Positions 28,347 to 38,799 of a stretch of DNA of 64,000 nucleotides are shown piece after piece. Under the pieces are notes generated by a model, which saw nothing but the letters and a program-made list of their open reading frames with translations, had not been told where the DNA came from and searched no databases. This stretch comes from Niallia circulans (lineage in GTDB: Bacteria > Bacillota > Bacilli > Bacillales > Cytobacillaceae): positions 2,022,001 through 2,086,000 of the forward strand of contig NZ_RIBP01000004.1 in NCBI RefSeq assembly GCF_007273535.1, written 5' to 3'. Within the stretch, counting starts at the first letter, position 1; every line of letters begins with the position of its first letter. A program made the translations under genes and the position numbers.

Positions 28347-30695
28347 ATGCAAGAAAGAGCATTAAAGACATTAGAATTTGATAAGATTAAAAGTCAGTTG
28401 CTAGAGCATGTCTCTTCCTCACTAGGAATGGCAAAAGCAACTGAGTTAATGCCTTCCACAAATTATGAAGAAGTCGTGCAATGGCAGGAAGAAACAGATG
28501 AAGCAGCAAAGGTTGTCCGAATGAGAGGGAATATCCCGTTAAGCGGCATCCATGATATTCGTCCACATGTTAAACGCTCAACCATCGGGGGGATGCTTAG
28601 CCCTGTTGAATTAAATCAAATAGCAAGCACAGTTCATGTGAGCAGGCAAATAAAAAGATTCACAGAGGAATTTCATCAAGATGAGCCAATACCGATTTTG
28701 TTCGGGCTCGCTGAGCAAATTATAGTCCTTGCAGAGGTAGAAGAAGAAATTAAGATGGCAATTGATGAACAAGGAAGCGTTGTGGATAGCGCTAGTGAAG
28801 CACTGCGTGCCCTTCGCAATCAGCTAAGAAGGAATGAATCAAAGGTCAGAGAAAAGCTTGAAGGTATGATACGTTCATCAAGTGCTGCTAAGATGCTGTC
28901 AGATACCATCATTACTATCCGGAATGACCGTTATGTTATTCCAGTAAAACAAGAATACAGAGGCCATTATGGAGGGATAATCCATGATCAAAGTGCGTCT
29001 GGCCAAACATTGTTTATAGAGCCCCAATCTGTTGTTACCCTTAATAATGAGCTTTCAGGAATTCGTGTAAAGGAACAACAGGAAATTGACAGGATTTTGG
29101 CACAGCTGACGGTCCTTGTAGCAGAGCATCGGGAAGAACTTCTGTCCATTGTTGAAATCCTGAAGGATATTGACTTTATGTTTGCAAAAGCAAAATACGG
29201 TCAACGGATTAAAGGCACGAAACCAAAGATTAATAATGAAAGAAGAATTAATCTTTTTAAAGCAAGACATCCGTTAATTCCAATCGATCAGGTCGTTGCA
29301 AATGATGTTGCCTTAGGAGATACGTATTCCGCTATTGTTATAACAGGACCGAACACTGGTGGTAAAACAGTAACACTGAAAACAGTTGGACTTTGCACAC
29401 TAATGGCACAAGCAGGCTTACAAATACCTGCACTTGATGAATCCGAAATGGGTGTGTTTGAGGCAGTTTATGCAGATATTGGCGATGAACAGTCCATCGA
29501 GCAATCATTAAGTACATTCTCCTCCCATATGGTTAATATCGTAAGCATCTTAGAAGACGTTAACAGCAATAGTCTTGTGCTGTTTGATGAGCTTGGTGCA
29601 GGAACAGATCCACAGGAAGGAGCGGCACTTGCTATTTCCATCCTAGATGAAGTGAACAAACAGGGAGCAAGAGTAATAGCGACTACCCATTATCCAGAGC
29701 TGAAGGCTTATGGATATAACAGAGAAGGGGTAGTGAATGCCAGCGTTGAATTTGATGTGGAGACATTAAGTCCAACTTACAGGCTGTTAATCGGTGTTCC
29801 TGGCCGAAGCAATGCCTTTGAAATTTCGAAGCGTCTTGGCTTAAAAGAGGATGTTATCGAAACAGCCAGATCTCACGTGAGTGATGAAACAAACAAAATC
29901 GAAAATATGATTGCATCACTTGAAGAAAGCCGCAGAGCAGCAGAAATCGAGCATAAAGAAGCAGCAGAATTGCTGAAGCAGGCAGATATACTGCACCGTG
30001 ACTTGCAAAAGCAGGTTATGGAGTATTATGAGAAAAAAGAAGCGCTTGAAGAAAAGGCAAAGAAAAAAGCGGCAGATATCGTAGAAAATGCGCGGGCAGA
30101 AGCAGAAACGGTTATTTCTGATTTGCGGAAGATGCAGTTGGAAAAACGAGCGGAAATTAAAGAGCATGAACTGATTGATGCTAGAAAACGCCTTGAGGAT
30201 GCTGCTCCAAAGACTGCTATTAAACGAAAAGAAGCAGCAAAAACGAGTCATGAACTCCAGCCTGGTGATGAAGTCAAGGTGCTGACATTCGATCAAAAGG
30301 GTCAACTAATTGAAAGGGTTTCTGCTAAAGAGTGGCAAGTTCAAATCGGTATTATGAAGATGAAAGTAAAAGAGCGTGACTTGGAATTTATTAAAGCACC
30401 TAAAGTGGTTGAAACAAAACCGCTGGCAACAATCAGAGGTAAAGACTTCCATGTAAGCCTTGAGCTCGATTTGCGCGGGGAAAGATATGAAAATGCGTTG
30501 GCGCGTGTGGAGAAATATATTGATGACAGTCTGCTTGCAGGCTATCCGAGAGTCTCTATCATACATGGTAAGGGAACCGGCGCATTACGTACAGGTGTGC
30601 AAGAATACTTGAAAAACCACCGTTCTGTCAAAAGTATCCGCTTCGGTGAGGCAGGAGAAGGCGGCAGCGGCGTTACGGTTGTTGAGCTTAGATAA
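28347..30695 (+). CDS. mutS2: endonuclease MutS2
   Basis: 782 residues. Lacks the mismatch-binding N-terminal domain of MutS; has the core/clamp helices (about 1-300), the ATPase with Walker A GPNTGGKT (K340) and Walker [13 protein letters not shown], a long coiled coil (about 510-620), and a C-terminal Smr nuclease domain (about 705-782) with LDLRGERYE and HGKGTGALR. In bacteria it limits recombination or, in B. subtilis, rescues collided ribosomes by acting on them; both roles are reported for the family. Good AAAGGAG SD. Confidence 0.95.
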   Translation: MQERALKTLEFDKIKSQLLEHVSSSLGMAKATELMPSTNYEEVVQWQEETDEAAKVVRMRGNIPLSGIHDIRPHVKRSTIGGMLSPVELNQIASTVHVSRQIKRFTEEFHQDEPIPILFGLAEQIIVLAEVEEEIKMAIDEQGSVVDSASEALRALRNQLRRNESKVREKLEGMIRSSSAAKMLSDTIITIRNDRYVIPVKQEYRGHYGGIIHDQSASGQTLFIEPQSVVTLNNELSGIRVKEQQEIDRILAQLTVLVAEHREELLSIVEILKDIDFMFAKAKYGQRIKGTKPKINNERRINLFKARHPLIPIDQVVANDVALGDTYSAIVITGPNTGGKTVTLKTVGLCTLMAQAGLQIPALDESEMGVFEAVYADIGDEQSIEQSLSTFSSHMVNIVSILEDVNSNSLVLFDELGAGTDPQEGAALAISILDEVNKQGARVIATTHYPELKAYGYNREGVVNASVEFDVETLSPTYRLLIGVPGRSNAFEISKRLGLKEDVIETARSHVSDETNKIENMIASLEESRRAAEIEHKEAAELLKQADILHRDLQKQVMEYYEKKEALEEKAKKKAADIVENARAEAETVISDLRKMQLEKRAEIKEHELIDARKRLEDAAPKTAIKRKEAAKTSHELQPGDEVKVLTFDQKGQLIERVSAKEWQVQIGIMKMKVKERDLEFIKAPKVVETKPLATIRGKDFHVSLELDLRGERYENALARVEKYIDDSLLAGYPRVSIIHGKGTGALRTGVQEYLKNHRSVKSIRFGEAGEGGSGVTVVELR

Positions 30696-30726
30696 GAGTT
30701 TATAGAAATAGGAGAGGGGATGCCAG

Positions 30727-31134
30727 ATGAATTCCTTTTGGAGTAATGAATATGTGAACACCGCTGGCGATTATAGTGTTGTCATCCTTAGCATTGTTGT
30801 GTTTTTAGCCGTGTTTGAACTGGTAACAAAATACAATAACTGGGAGGAAATAAAAAAAGGGAATGTCGCCGTTGCGATGGCCACAGGCGGAAAGATATTC
30901 GGGATTGCGAACGTGTTCAGGCATTCTATCATGCAAAATGACTCATTGCTGACAATGATTGTCTGGGGAATATTCGGTTTCTTCCTATTGCTAATCGGCT
31001 ATTTCATCTTTGAGTTTTTAACACCAAAATTCAAAATCGATGAGGAAATAAAAAATGATAACAGGGCGGTTGGCCTCATTTCCATGATTATTTCCATCGG
31101 CTTATCTTATATTATAGGTGCCGGAATATCCTAA
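30727..31134 (+). CDS. DUF350 family membrane protein YshE
   Basis: 135 residues, four membrane helices (about 18-38, 58-76, 80-100, 112-132) of the DUF350 type, with KKGNVAVAMATGGKIFGIANVFR as the conserved part. Function unknown. ATG with GGAGAGG SD. It follows mutS2 by 31 bases and ends in a strong terminator, as its counterpart does in B. subtilis. Confidence 0.85.
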   Translation: MNSFWSNEYVNTAGDYSVVILSIVVFLAVFELVTKYNNWEEIKKGNVAVAMATGGKIFGIANVFRHSIMQNDSLLTMIVWGIFGFFLLLIGYFIFEFLTPKFKIDEEIKNDNRAVGLISMIISIGLSYIIGAGIS

Positions 31135-31140
31135 GCATAA

Positions 31141-31178
31141 AAAAAAGATTCGTTCCATTTGGAACGGGTCTTTTTTTT
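31141..31178 (+). terminator. terminator after yshE
   Basis: AAGATTCGTTCC pairs with GGAACGGGTCTT (two G-T pairs), four-base loop, then eight Ts. Confidence 0.88.
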
Positions 31179-31287
31179 GTACACAGAAACTGCCCTTTTT
31201 AATTTTGGGCTTATTTTAAATATCCATTGGTATCTCCCCGCCATATAATAAGCTAGTACTATTTATTATATGTTAGGAGGAGTCGGT

Positions 31288-32952
31288 TTGGAAACGGAAA
31301 AACCATGGCTGTCGCTTTATCCAGGCGAAACAGCCAAAAATGTCTATTATAAAGCAGAAACCTTGCCACAGCTGCTGCGTAACGCAGCAAAGGAATATCC
31401 GAAGCATAAAGCCATTCACTTTATGGGGAAGGAATTAACCTTTAAGCAAACATTTGAAAGGGCGAGTATTCTTGCAGCATATCTGCAAGAAACAGGAATT
31501 ACAAAAGGAGAAAGGGTTGCAGTCATGCTTCCTAATATCCCGCAAACCGTTATTAGTTTTTATGCTATCATGCTTGCAGGCGCCATTGTAGTCCCAGTTA
31601 ATCCGCTCTATAAAGAAAGAGAAATAGAATTCATTCTCAACGACTCAGGCGCAAAAGCAATTATTACCCTCGATATCCTGTATAACCGCGTGAAAAGTGT
31701 ACAAGAAATGACAAGTGTTGAGCATATCCTTGTTACCTCCATCAGTGAATTTCTTCCATTCCCTAAAAATCTATTTTACCCATTTATTCAAAAGAAAGAG
31801 TATGGTTATATCCCTTCTGTTAAGCACGAGGGTAATACCCATTTACTGAAAAAAATCTGGAGCTTGCCAATAGCAGACTTGAAAGATGTCAGCATCAACT
31901 TTGAAGAAGACTTGGCAATCATTCAGTACACTGGGGGGACAACCGGCTTTCCAAAAGGTGTTATGCTGACACACCAAAATCTTGTCGCAAATACGTCTAT
32001 GTGCCGTCAATGGCTGCATAAGCTCGAAAAAGGCAAGGAAAAGCTGTTAGCGATTATGCCTCTCTTCCATGTTTATGGCATGATGACAGTTCTTGTCCTT
32101 TCTGTAATGGAAATTTATCAGATGATCTTACTGCCGAAATTTGATGCCACAACTGCTTTAAAGACGATTGAAAAACAAAAGCCGACTGTTTTTCCAGGGG
32201 CGCCGACAATCTATATTGGCCTCTTAAACCATCCGGACATCAATAAATATGATTTATCCTCAATTGTTGCGGCAATAAGTGGTTCTGCCCCACTGCCTAA
32301 GGAGATTATTGACCGCTTTGAAGAAAAGACTGGTGGAAAGCTTGTCGAAGGGTATGGGCTAACGGAAGCATCGCCAGTAACACATGTTAATTTTGTCTGG
32401 GATCATGAAATTGTTAAAGGAAGCATTGGAGTGCCATGGCCTGGTACAGATGCTGCTGTTATCTCTCCAGAAACTGGGGAAGAGCTGCCTTACGGTGAAA
32501 TCGGCGAATTGGCAGTGAAGGGACCACAAGTTATGAAAGGCTATTGGAATAATCCAGCCGAAACAGAGCTTGTCTTAAAGGATGGCTGGCTATATACGGG
32601 CGACCTGTGTTACATGGATGAACGAGGCTATTTCTATATTGTAGACCGGAAAAAGGACACGATTATCGCAAGTGGCTTTAATATCTATCCACGCGAAGTG
32701 GAGGAGGTATTATACGAGCACCCTGCGGTTCAGGAAGCGGCGGTTGTTGGGGTGAAGGATTCCTATCGTGGGGAAACAGTGAAGGCCTTTATCGTATTAA
32801 AAGAAGGAGCACAAACATCTGAAGATGAGTTGAATAAATATATGAGGGAGAGAATCGCTTCATTTAAAGTACCGAGAATATATGAGTTCCGTAAAGAATT
32901 GCCAAAATCAGCAATTGGCAAAATTTTAAGAAGAGAATTGAAAGAGAATTGA
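31288..32952 (+). CDS. lcfA: long-chain fatty acid-CoA ligase LcfA
   Basis: AMP-forming acyl-CoA synthetase that activates fatty acids for beta-oxidation, 554 residues from TTG 31288 (AGGAGG 7 bases upstream). P-loop-like motif YTGGTTGFPKGVML, later GYGLTEASPVTH, YTGDLCYMDERGYF, DRKKDTIIASGFNIYPREVE, and the catalytic lysine near KSAIGKILRR. In B. subtilis fadR and fadB separate this gene from etfB; here etfB follows in 34 bases, and I see no FadR-type palindrome upstream. A short direct repeat (ATTGAAAGAGA twice) covers its stop. Confidence 0.93.
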   Translation: METEKPWLSLYPGETAKNVYYKAETLPQLLRNAAKEYPKHKAIHFMGKELTFKQTFERASILAAYLQETGITKGERVAVMLPNIPQTVISFYAIMLAGAIVVPVNPLYKEREIEFILNDSGAKAIITLDILYNRVKSVQEMTSVEHILVTSISEFLPFPKNLFYPFIQKKEYGYIPSVKHEGNTHLLKKIWSLPIADLKDVSINFEEDLAIIQYTGGTTGFPKGVMLTHQNLVANTSMCRQWLHKLEKGKEKLLAIMPLFHVYGMMTVLVLSVMEIYQMILLPKFDATTALKTIEKQKPTVFPGAPTIYIGLLNHPDINKYDLSSIVAAISGSAPLPKEIIDRFEEKTGGKLVEGYGLTEASPVTHVNFVWDHEIVKGSIGVPWPGTDAAVISPETGEELPYGEIGELAVKGPQVMKGYWNNPAETELVLKDGWLYTGDLCYMDERGYFYIVDRKKDTIIASGFNIYPREVEEVLYEHPAVQEAAVVGVKDSYRGETVKAFIVLKEGAQTSEDELNKYMRERIASFKVPRIYEFRKELPKSAIGKILRRELKEN

Positions 32953-32986
32953 AAGAGAATGGAACAGAAGAAGGGAGATAGTGGGG

Positions 32987-33727
32987 ATGAACATCATCGT
33001 CTTGCTTTCCATCGTTGTGGAGGCAAATCAGCCAATCACGATTGAAAACGGGCAGATTTTGGACAAAAACATAAAAGAAGTAATTAATCCGCCAGATGAG
33101 GCTGCACTTGAAGAAGCACTGCTGTTGAAAGAGCTTTATGGAGGAAGTATTACCGTTGTAGCAGTACACCATCAGGATGCAGAGAAGCATCTAAGAAGGG
33201 CACTCGCAATGGGTGCAGACAGCGCACTTCTTATTCAGACAGAAGCAAGCTTGGAGCCGTCTTCCATTGCCAAAATCATTGCGCAGAATATGAAGGACCT
33301 ATCATTTGACCTAATCCTTGCAGGCGATTTTTCCACAAATGGCGGGTCGGGACAAGTGGGACCAAGAGTCGCAACCATTTTGGAGCTGCCTATCATCACA
33401 AAGGCAGAAAGAATCGAATTAGAGAAAGGCGCTGTATTTGTCACAAAGGAAAGCAATGGTGATTTAGAGACATATAAAGGCTCATTCCCTGTTTTGCTAA
33501 CAATTCCACAAGGACTGCATAAACCGCGTTTGCCTATTCTCGCAAACATAATGAAAGCGAAACAAAAGCCATTTGAAAAAAGAACCGCTTCATTAGAACA
33601 AACTGATATCCAGACACACAGCTTCCATTTTCCTGTTGCTGACAGGAAAAGGATCATGCTGCAAGGAGAGCTTCATGAACAGGTAAGTGAATTGGCGCAA
33701 CTGATTAAAGAGCATATACAAGAGTGA
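32987..33727 (+). CDS. etfB: electron transfer flavoprotein beta subunit
   Basis: 246 residues from ATG 32987 (AAGGGAG upstream; the GTG at 32981 is too close to it). Has the ETF-beta nucleotide-binding fold: N-terminal NIIVLLSIVVEAN, then VVAVHHQDAEKHLRRALAMGAD, and the signature-like stretch FSTNGGSGQVGPRVATILELP. With EtfA it passes electrons from acyl-CoA dehydrogenases to the respiratory chain. The gene order lcfA-etfB-etfA points to fatty acid degradation. Confidence 0.93.
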   Translation: MNIIVLLSIVVEANQPITIENGQILDKNIKEVINPPDEAALEEALLLKELYGGSITVVAVHHQDAEKHLRRALAMGADSALLIQTEASLEPSSIAKIIAQNMKDLSFDLILAGDFSTNGGSGQVGPRVATILELPIITKAERIELEKGAVFVTKESNGDLETYKGSFPVLLTIPQGLHKPRLPILANIMKAKQKPFEKRTASLEQTDIQTHSFHFPVADRKRIMLQGELHEQVSELAQLIKEHIQE

Positions 33728-33743
33728 CGGGAGGGGAAGAATA

Positions 33744-34706
33744 ATGGATGGAAAAATTGTCATTATCGCAGAAAAAAGACGGGAAAAACTTCATCCTGTC
33801 ACATTGGAATGTATAGAAGCAGCCAAAGGAATTTCAGGTACTGGCGAAATCATTGTCCTCGTTTTTGGGGATGAGGAAGAGGAGGAATTGGCTGAAAATC
33901 TTTTATATCACGATGCAGACAGAATAATCTTTATGAAAAACAGTCGCCTATCACGATTAGAGCCGGAAAGCCTGCTTCCATTAATCCAGCAAACAGCTGA
34001 AGCGGAACAGCCTTCCTTACTAATGTTTGGCCAAACAGATTTGGGTAAAACACTTGCAGCAGCTTTATCAGAAAAAATCAATCTCCCTCTTGTTTCAAAT
34101 ATAGTGGAAATCGAAAAAGCCAACACATTACTAGTCACTAGACAAATTCTTTCAGGTAATGTTTTGGAAAAGGTACAAACGAACTCTCCTTGCATTCTCA
34201 GCTTAAAACAAAAGGCTTGGAAAGCAAATACCAGGCTTCAGGAGAAAAAGGGGAAGCTAGAAACAATCCATCCGACTGTTAAGGAACCTTCCTTTTCCTT
34301 AGTCAGGCTTGAGAAAAAACATACTGGCAAGGAAGAGCTGGCAAATGCTAAAGTAATTGCAGCTGCAGGAAGAGGCGTACAAAATGAGAAAGGCTACCGC
34401 CTTGTTCAGGAGCTTGCCAAAACTTTAAAAGGAACAGTTGGAGTGTCCCGCGGAGCTGTTGAAATTGGAGTCTGTGATGCCGCAAATCAAATTGGGCAAA
34501 CAGGAGAGACTGTTGCACCAAAAATGTATATTGCTTGTGGCATATCTGGAGCCATCCAGCATCTAGTTGGTGTAACAGCTGCTGAAATGATTATAGCTAT
34601 TAATAATGATGCTGAGGCACCGATTTTTCAAAACGCTGATTATGGATTAATTGGGGATGTTTTTGAAGTTCTGCCGTTATTGAAGAAGGAGCTAGATTTA
34701 CTATAG
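33744..34706 (+). CDS. etfA: electron transfer flavoprotein alpha subunit
   Basis: 320 residues. The C-terminal FAD-binding domain is clear: [15 protein letters not shown], then [30 protein letters not shown] and GAIQHLVG...[10 protein letters not shown], ending [11 protein letters not shown]. Partner of EtfB, from which it is separated by 16 bases; GGAGGGG SD. Carries electrons out of beta-oxidation. Confidence 0.95.
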   Translation: MDGKIVIIAEKRREKLHPVTLECIEAAKGISGTGEIIVLVFGDEEEEELAENLLYHDADRIIFMKNSRLSRLEPESLLPLIQQTAEAEQPSLLMFGQTDLGKTLAAALSEKINLPLVSNIVEIEKANTLLVTRQILSGNVLEKVQTNSPCILSLKQKAWKANTRLQEKKGKLETIHPTVKEPSFSLVRLEKKHTGKEELANAKVIAAAGRGVQNEKGYRLVQELAKTLKGTVGVSRGAVEIGVCDAANQIGQTGETVAPKMYIACGISGAIQHLVGVTAAEMIIAINNDAEAPIFQNADYGLIGDVFEVLPLLKKELDLL

Positions 34707-34855
34707 AGAAGGATGCAAGCGCTGGTTAGAAGGTCTGAATAGATGCTGATGCAGATGGGAAAAATGAAGGACGAAACAAATTATTAGCATCATCATGCAA
34801 ACGGTGGTATACTTTGGTTTATTATCAGGTATAACACTACTTAGGAGGCATATAA

Positions 34856-35170
34856 ATGGCTATATCACATGCAACAGATCAAAACTTTTCAGAAGAAACA
34901 GGTTCAGGCGTAGTCCTTGCAGACTTTTGGGCACCTTGGTGCGGACCATGTAAAATGATTGCACCAGTATTAGAAGAATTGGATACAGAAATTGGCGATA
35001 AAGTTAAAATCGTAAAAATCGATGTTGACGAAAACCAAGAATCTGCTTCTAAATTCGGCGTAATGAGCATCCCAACATTGTTGGTATTCAAAGACGGAGA
35101 AGTTGTCGATAAAGTTGTCGGCTTCCAACCTAAAGAAGCTCTTTCTGAACTATTGGCAAAACACGTTTAA
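34856..35170 (+). CDS. trxA: thioredoxin
   Basis: 104 residues with the redox-active WCGPC motif (C29/C32), D23 and the cis-proline in [12 protein letters not shown]. General cytosolic disulfide reductase, feeding ribonucleotide reductase and others. Single gene with TAGGAGG SD and its own terminator. Position between etfA and uvrC matches Bacillus. Confidence 0.98.
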   Translation: MAISHATDQNFSEETGSGVVLADFWAPWCGPCKMIAPVLEELDTEIGDKVKIVKIDVDENQESASKFGVMSIPTLLVFKDGEVVDKVVGFQPKEALSELLAKHV

Positions 35171-35179
35171 TGCAAAAAC

Positions 35180-35213
35180 AACCCCTGGGACCTTCCTTGG
35201 GGTTCTTTTTTTT
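35180..35213 (+). terminator. terminator after trxA
   Basis: AACCCC pairs with GGGGTT, with a small inner helix in the loop, followed by eight Ts. Confidence 0.8.
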
Positions 35214-35356
35214 AATCAGCACTTCTTTTTGGAAAAATCCTCATTGCCTTCCTTCAAATTACAAACACTCATAGTTGCCGAAATCAAACTTCTGCCCTAT
35301 CATATATAATAGTACTTATGTTCTGTATTAACAGGTGCGTTCAGGGAGGGACTGCA

Positions 35357-37129
35357 ATGAACGATACGATAAAAAACAAACTGATGCTTTTGCCTGATCA
35401 GCCAGGATGCTATTTGATGAAGGATAGACAAGGGACGATCATTTATGTAGGAAAAGCAAAGGTGCTAAAAAACCGCGTCCGCTCGTATTTCACTGGCTCT
35501 CATGACGGGAAAACTTTAAGGCTAGTCAATGAAATTGAAGACTTTGAATATATTATCACCTCTTCTAATATAGAGGCACTTATCCTTGAAATTAACTTAA
35601 TTAAAAAGCATGACCCCAAATACAACATTATGCTTAAGGATGATAAGACCTATCCTTTTATTAAGCTGACTGCGGAAAGACATCCACGCTTAATTACGAC
35701 ACGAAATGTGAAAAAGGATAAAGGCAAGTACTTTGGACCATATCCGAATGTACAGGCAGCAAATGAAACGAAAAAGCTGCTAGACCGCATTTATCCGCTG
35801 CGCAAGTGCACTACACTGCCTGACAGGGTATGTCTTTATTATCATTTAGGACAATGTCTTGCACCTTGTGTAAATGAAGTGCCGAAGGAAGAATACCGCA
35901 GAATGGTTGATGAAATTACGAAGTTCCTTAATGGCGGATATAAAGACATAAAAAAAGAGCTCACAGAAAAAATGACCGCAGCAGCAGAGGAGCTTGATTT
36001 CGAACGGGCAAAGGAATTCAGAGATCAGATTGCTAATATTGAAGCTACAATGGAAAAACAAAAAATGATGATGACAGATCTTGTGGATAGAGATGTTTTC
36101 GGATATTCAGTAGACAAAGGCTGGATGTGTGTTCAAGTCTTTTTCATTAGACAAGGAAAGCTGATTGAGCGTGATGTAAGCATGTTCCCTATTTATCAAG
36201 AGCCGGAAGAGGAAATGCTCACATACTTCGGACAGTTTTATTCTAAGGCTAATCATTTCAAGCCGAAGGAAATTCTTATTCCGGATTCCATTCAAGGAGA
36301 ATTAGTCGAAGAACTGCTTGATGTGAAGGTCATCAAACCACAGAGAGGACAAAAAAAGGATCTTGTTCTCTTAGCTAACAAAAATGCAAAAAATGCCCTG
36401 CATGAGAAATTTGCCCTGATTGACAGGGATGAGGACCGCACAATAAAGGCAGTCGAAAATTTAGGCAGGCAAATGGGGATTTACACACCACATCGCATTG
36501 AAGCATTTGACAACAGTAATATTCAAGGGACTAATCCAGTATCTGCCATGATTGTTTTTGTAGATGGAAAAGCGGCGAAAAAGGACTATCGAAAATATAA
36601 GATTAAGACTGTTCAAGGCCCAGATGATTATGAATCAATGCGCGAGGTTGTCCGACGAAGATATGCGCGTGTATTGAAAGATGGACTGCCGATGCCAGAT
36701 CTTATTTTAGTTGATGGAGGAAAAGGTCATATTGAAGCGGTAAAAGAAATTCTCCTTGATGAGCTGGCACTCGATATCCCAGTTGCAGGCTTGGCTAAGG
36801 ATGATAAGCATAGAACTTCCCAGCTTCTTTACGGTAATCCGCTTGAAATCATCCCATTGGGAAGAAACAGTCAGGAATTTTATTTACTGCAACGCATACA
36901 GGATGAAGTCCATCGCTTTGCGATCAGCTTTCACCGGCAAATCCGTTCCAAAAATGCTTTCCAATCAATGCTTGATGATATTTCAGGCATTGGCGAAAAA
37001 CGACGAAAGCTGCTGTTAAAAACGTTTGGATCTGTTAAAAAAATGAAAGAGGCAACCATTGCTGAATTCACAGCCATTGGAATTCCTGCTGCTGTTGCCG
37101 AGGAGCTAAAGGAAAAATTAAAAGATTGA
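35357..37129 (+). CDS. uvrC: excinuclease ABC subunit C
   Basis: Nucleotide excision repair endonuclease making both cuts around lesions with UvrB. 590 residues from ATG 35357 (AGGGAGGG upstream; an earlier in-frame ATG at 35318 has no SD). N-terminal GIY-YIG domain ([19 protein letters not shown]), UvrB-binding UVR motif (about 200-235, [15 protein letters not shown]), RNase H-like C-terminal nuclease ([32 protein letters not shown]) and two helix-hairpin-helix motifs at the end ([18 protein letters not shown]). Confidence 0.96.
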   Translation: MNDTIKNKLMLLPDQPGCYLMKDRQGTIIYVGKAKVLKNRVRSYFTGSHDGKTLRLVNEIEDFEYIITSSNIEALILEINLIKKHDPKYNIMLKDDKTYPFIKLTAERHPRLITTRNVKKDKGKYFGPYPNVQAANETKKLLDRIYPLRKCTTLPDRVCLYYHLGQCLAPCVNEVPKEEYRRMVDEITKFLNGGYKDIKKELTEKMTAAAEELDFERAKEFRDQIANIEATMEKQKMMMTDLVDRDVFGYSVDKGWMCVQVFFIRQGKLIERDVSMFPIYQEPEEEMLTYFGQFYSKANHFKPKEILIPDSIQGELVEELLDVKVIKPQRGQKKDLVLLANKNAKNALHEKFALIDRDEDRTIKAVENLGRQMGIYTPHRIEAFDNSNIQGTNPVSAMIVFVDGKAAKKDYRKYKIKTVQGPDDYESMREVVRRRYARVLKDGLPMPDLILVDGGKGHIEAVKEILLDELALDIPVAGLAKDDKHRTSQLLYGNPLEIIPLGRNSQEFYLLQRIQDEVHRFAISFHRQIRSKNAFQSMLDDISGIGEKRRKLLLKTFGSVKKMKEATIAEFTAIGIPAAVAEELKEKLKD

Positions 37130-37162
37130 TTGTATTTTTATGCAAAAAAATAAAAATCATTA

Positions 37163-37191
37163 TTGTTAACTTAAAAACGGTATGCTATAAT
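37163..37191 (+). promoter_or_regulatory. lysC promoter
   Basis: TTGTTA (37163-37168) and TATAAT (37186-37191), 17 bases apart, with TG one base before the -10 (extended -10). It starts transcription directly before the riboswitch. Confidence 0.78.
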
Positions 37192-37207
37192 GATGGCAAC
37201 TTATAAC

Positions 37208-37453
37208 TTAATAAGTGAAGGTAGAGGTGCGAGCTTCAATAGTAATAATTCGGAGAAGAATGAGCTTCCGTGAAGAATTATGAAAGGGAAAATCGCCGAA
37301 GTGAAGGGATAACTCATCATTCCTTTGCTGGTTTTGCATTGAATAAATGTAAGACTGTCAAAACAAGGAACTGTTTTGGAGAGCTATCTCGCTGTTTGTG
37401 CACTTTTTATGTATTTACCTGCACGGCAATGAGATGTTCTCATTGCCTTTTTT
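37208..37453 (+). promoter_or_regulatory. lysine riboswitch (L box)
   Basis: The signature GGTAGAGGTGCG lies at 37220-37231, followed by the conserved CCGTGAAG, GCCGAAGTGAA and CTTTGCTGG blocks of the lysine-binding core. The expression platform is a terminator: GGCAATGAGA (37425-37434) with TCTCATTGCC (37438-37447), then six Ts. Lysine should close the gene off, fitting aspartokinase below. Confidence 0.95.
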
Positions 37454-37516
37454 GTTGTTTTTTTTTAAAGAATAAGGCAATAGAACAAAACTTCTAAGAG
37501 GAAAAGGGGAATAGCT

Positions 37517-38749
37517 GTGGGATTAGTAGTACAAAAATTTGGCGGAACATCTGTAGGCAGTGCTGAAAGAATCAAGCATGTTGCGGAAAGAGTAATGGAA
37601 GAAAAAAATCGTGGAAATGATGTCGTTGTTGTCGTTTCGGCAATGGGAAAAACAACAGACTCATTAGTGAAACTTGCTGGTGAAATAACAGATAAGCCGA
37701 GCAAACGTGAAATGGACGTGCTTTTGACAACAGGCGAACAAATCACAATCAGCTTATTGGCGATGGCTTTAAACGAAAAAAATGTTGAGGCAATTTCATT
37801 CACAGGCTGGCAAGCAGGAATGGAAACAGAAGCAGTCCATGGAAATGCCCGCATTTTAAATATAAAAACAGAGCGAATTGAAGAGCATTTAATGGATGGC
37901 AAGGTTGTTATTGTCGCAGGCTTCCAAGGTATTACAGAAGGCGGAGACATCACAACACTTGGCCGCGGCGGCTCAGATACAACAGCGGTTGCACTTGCTG
38001 CAGCGCTTAAAGCAGATAAATGTGACATTTATACAGATGTTACTGGTGTATATACGACAGATCCACGCTATGTGAAAGAAGCACGTAAGCTGCTTTCGAT
38101 CTCATATGACGAAATGCTTGAGTTGGCAAACTTGGGTGCAGGGGTGCTTCATCCTCGTGCAGTAGAATATGCGAAAAACTACCAAATGCCGCTTGTCGTT
38201 CGTTCAAGCATGGAACAAGAAGAAGGAACTATCATCGAGGAGGAAGTATCAATGGAACAAAATTTAGTAGTGCGCGGAGTAGCATTTGAAGATAATATTA
38301 CGAGTGTAACGGTGTTTGGCTTGAAAAACTCATTAACAAGCCTTTCAACAATCTTCTCAACACTGGCATCCAATCAAATCAATGTCGATATTATCATTCA
38401 AAGCTTGACAGAAAGCCAAGCAACAAACCTTTCTTTCTCTATTAAAGACAGTGATTTGGATGAGACAGTTAAGGTGCTTGAGGAAAATAAAGCAGTACTT
38501 GGCTATGATAAAGTCGCTTCAGAGCAAGGTCTTGCAAAAGTTTCCATCGTTGGATCTGGCATGATTTCAAACCCAGGTGTAGCAGCAGACATGTTTAAAG
38601 TGCTAGCAGAACAAGACATCGTTATTAAAATGGTCAGCACATCAGAAATCAAAGTTTCTACAGTTATTGAAAAAGGCAATATGGTTAAAGCTGTTGAAAC
38701 ACTTCATGATGCATTTGACTTGAGCAACCTGCCTGTTATAAATGCATAA
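37517..38749 (+). CDS. lysC: aspartokinase II (lysine-sensitive), alpha subunit
   Basis: First step of the aspartate pathway (Lys, Thr, Met and diaminopimelate). 410 residues, GTG start. The kinase domain has VQKFGGTSVGS at the N-terminus, FQGITEGGDITTLGRGGSDTTA, and YTDVTGVYTTDPR. Two ACT domains follow (about 265-335 and 340-405) for lysine feedback. An internal ribosome site makes a separate beta subunit, see next entry. Doubly lysine-controlled: by the upstream riboswitch and by the ACT domains. Confidence 0.96.
   Translation: MGLVVQKFGGTSVGSAERIKHVAERVMEEKNRGNDVVVVVSAMGKTTDSLVKLAGEITDKPSKREMDVLLTTGEQITISLLAMALNEKNVEAISFTGWQAGMETEAVHGNARILNIKTERIEEHLMDGKVVIVAGFQGITEGGDITTLGRGGSDTTAVALAAALKADKCDIYTDVTGVYTTDPRYVKEARKLLSISYDEMLELANLGAGVLHPRAVEYAKNYQMPLVVRSSMEQEEGTIIEEEVSMEQNLVVRGVAFEDNITSVTVFGLKNSLTSLSTIFSTLASNQINVDIIIQSLTESQATNLSFSIKDSDLDETVKVLEENKAVLGYDKVASEQGLAKVSIVGSGMISNPGVAADMFKVLAEQDIVIKMVSTSEIKVSTVIEKGNMVKAVETLHDAFDLSNLPVINA
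38252..38749 (+). CDS. lysC: aspartokinase II beta subunit (internal start)
   Basis: In-frame ATG at codon 246 of lysC, preceded by GAGGAGGAA at 38237-38245 with good spacing. In B. subtilis the beta subunit is made from the same gene by an internal start at the equivalent Met246, giving the regulatory ACT domains alone (165 residues here). The strong SD inside the coding sequence supports the same here. Confidence 0.8.
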   Translation: MEQNLVVRGVAFEDNITSVTVFGLKNSLTSLSTIFSTLASNQINVDIIIQSLTESQATNLSFSIKDSDLDETVKVLEENKAVLGYDKVASEQGLAKVSIVGSGMISNPGVAADMFKVLAEQDIVIKMVSTSEIKVSTVIEKGNMVKAVETLHDAFDLSNLPVINA

Positions 38750-38799
38750 TAATAAAACAGATTATATGTAAGACGGTGGTTATCATTCTTCATGCACAA

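Noticed and set aside
32935..32965. Short tandem repeat (ATTGAAAGAGA twice) at the lcfA stop
   Set aside because: Only two copies of 11 bases; it adds no clear function, so I mention it under lcfA only.
36756..37019. 87-codon plus-strand frame in uvrC
   Set aside because: Alternative frame inside the conserved UvrC nuclease domain.
37270..37497. 75-codon frame before lysC
   Set aside because: It lies wholly within the lysine riboswitch and its terminator and has no SD.
37465..38028. 187-codon minus-strand frame
   Set aside because: Antisense shadow of the lysC kinase domain with Ser/Thr-rich text typical of such shadows.
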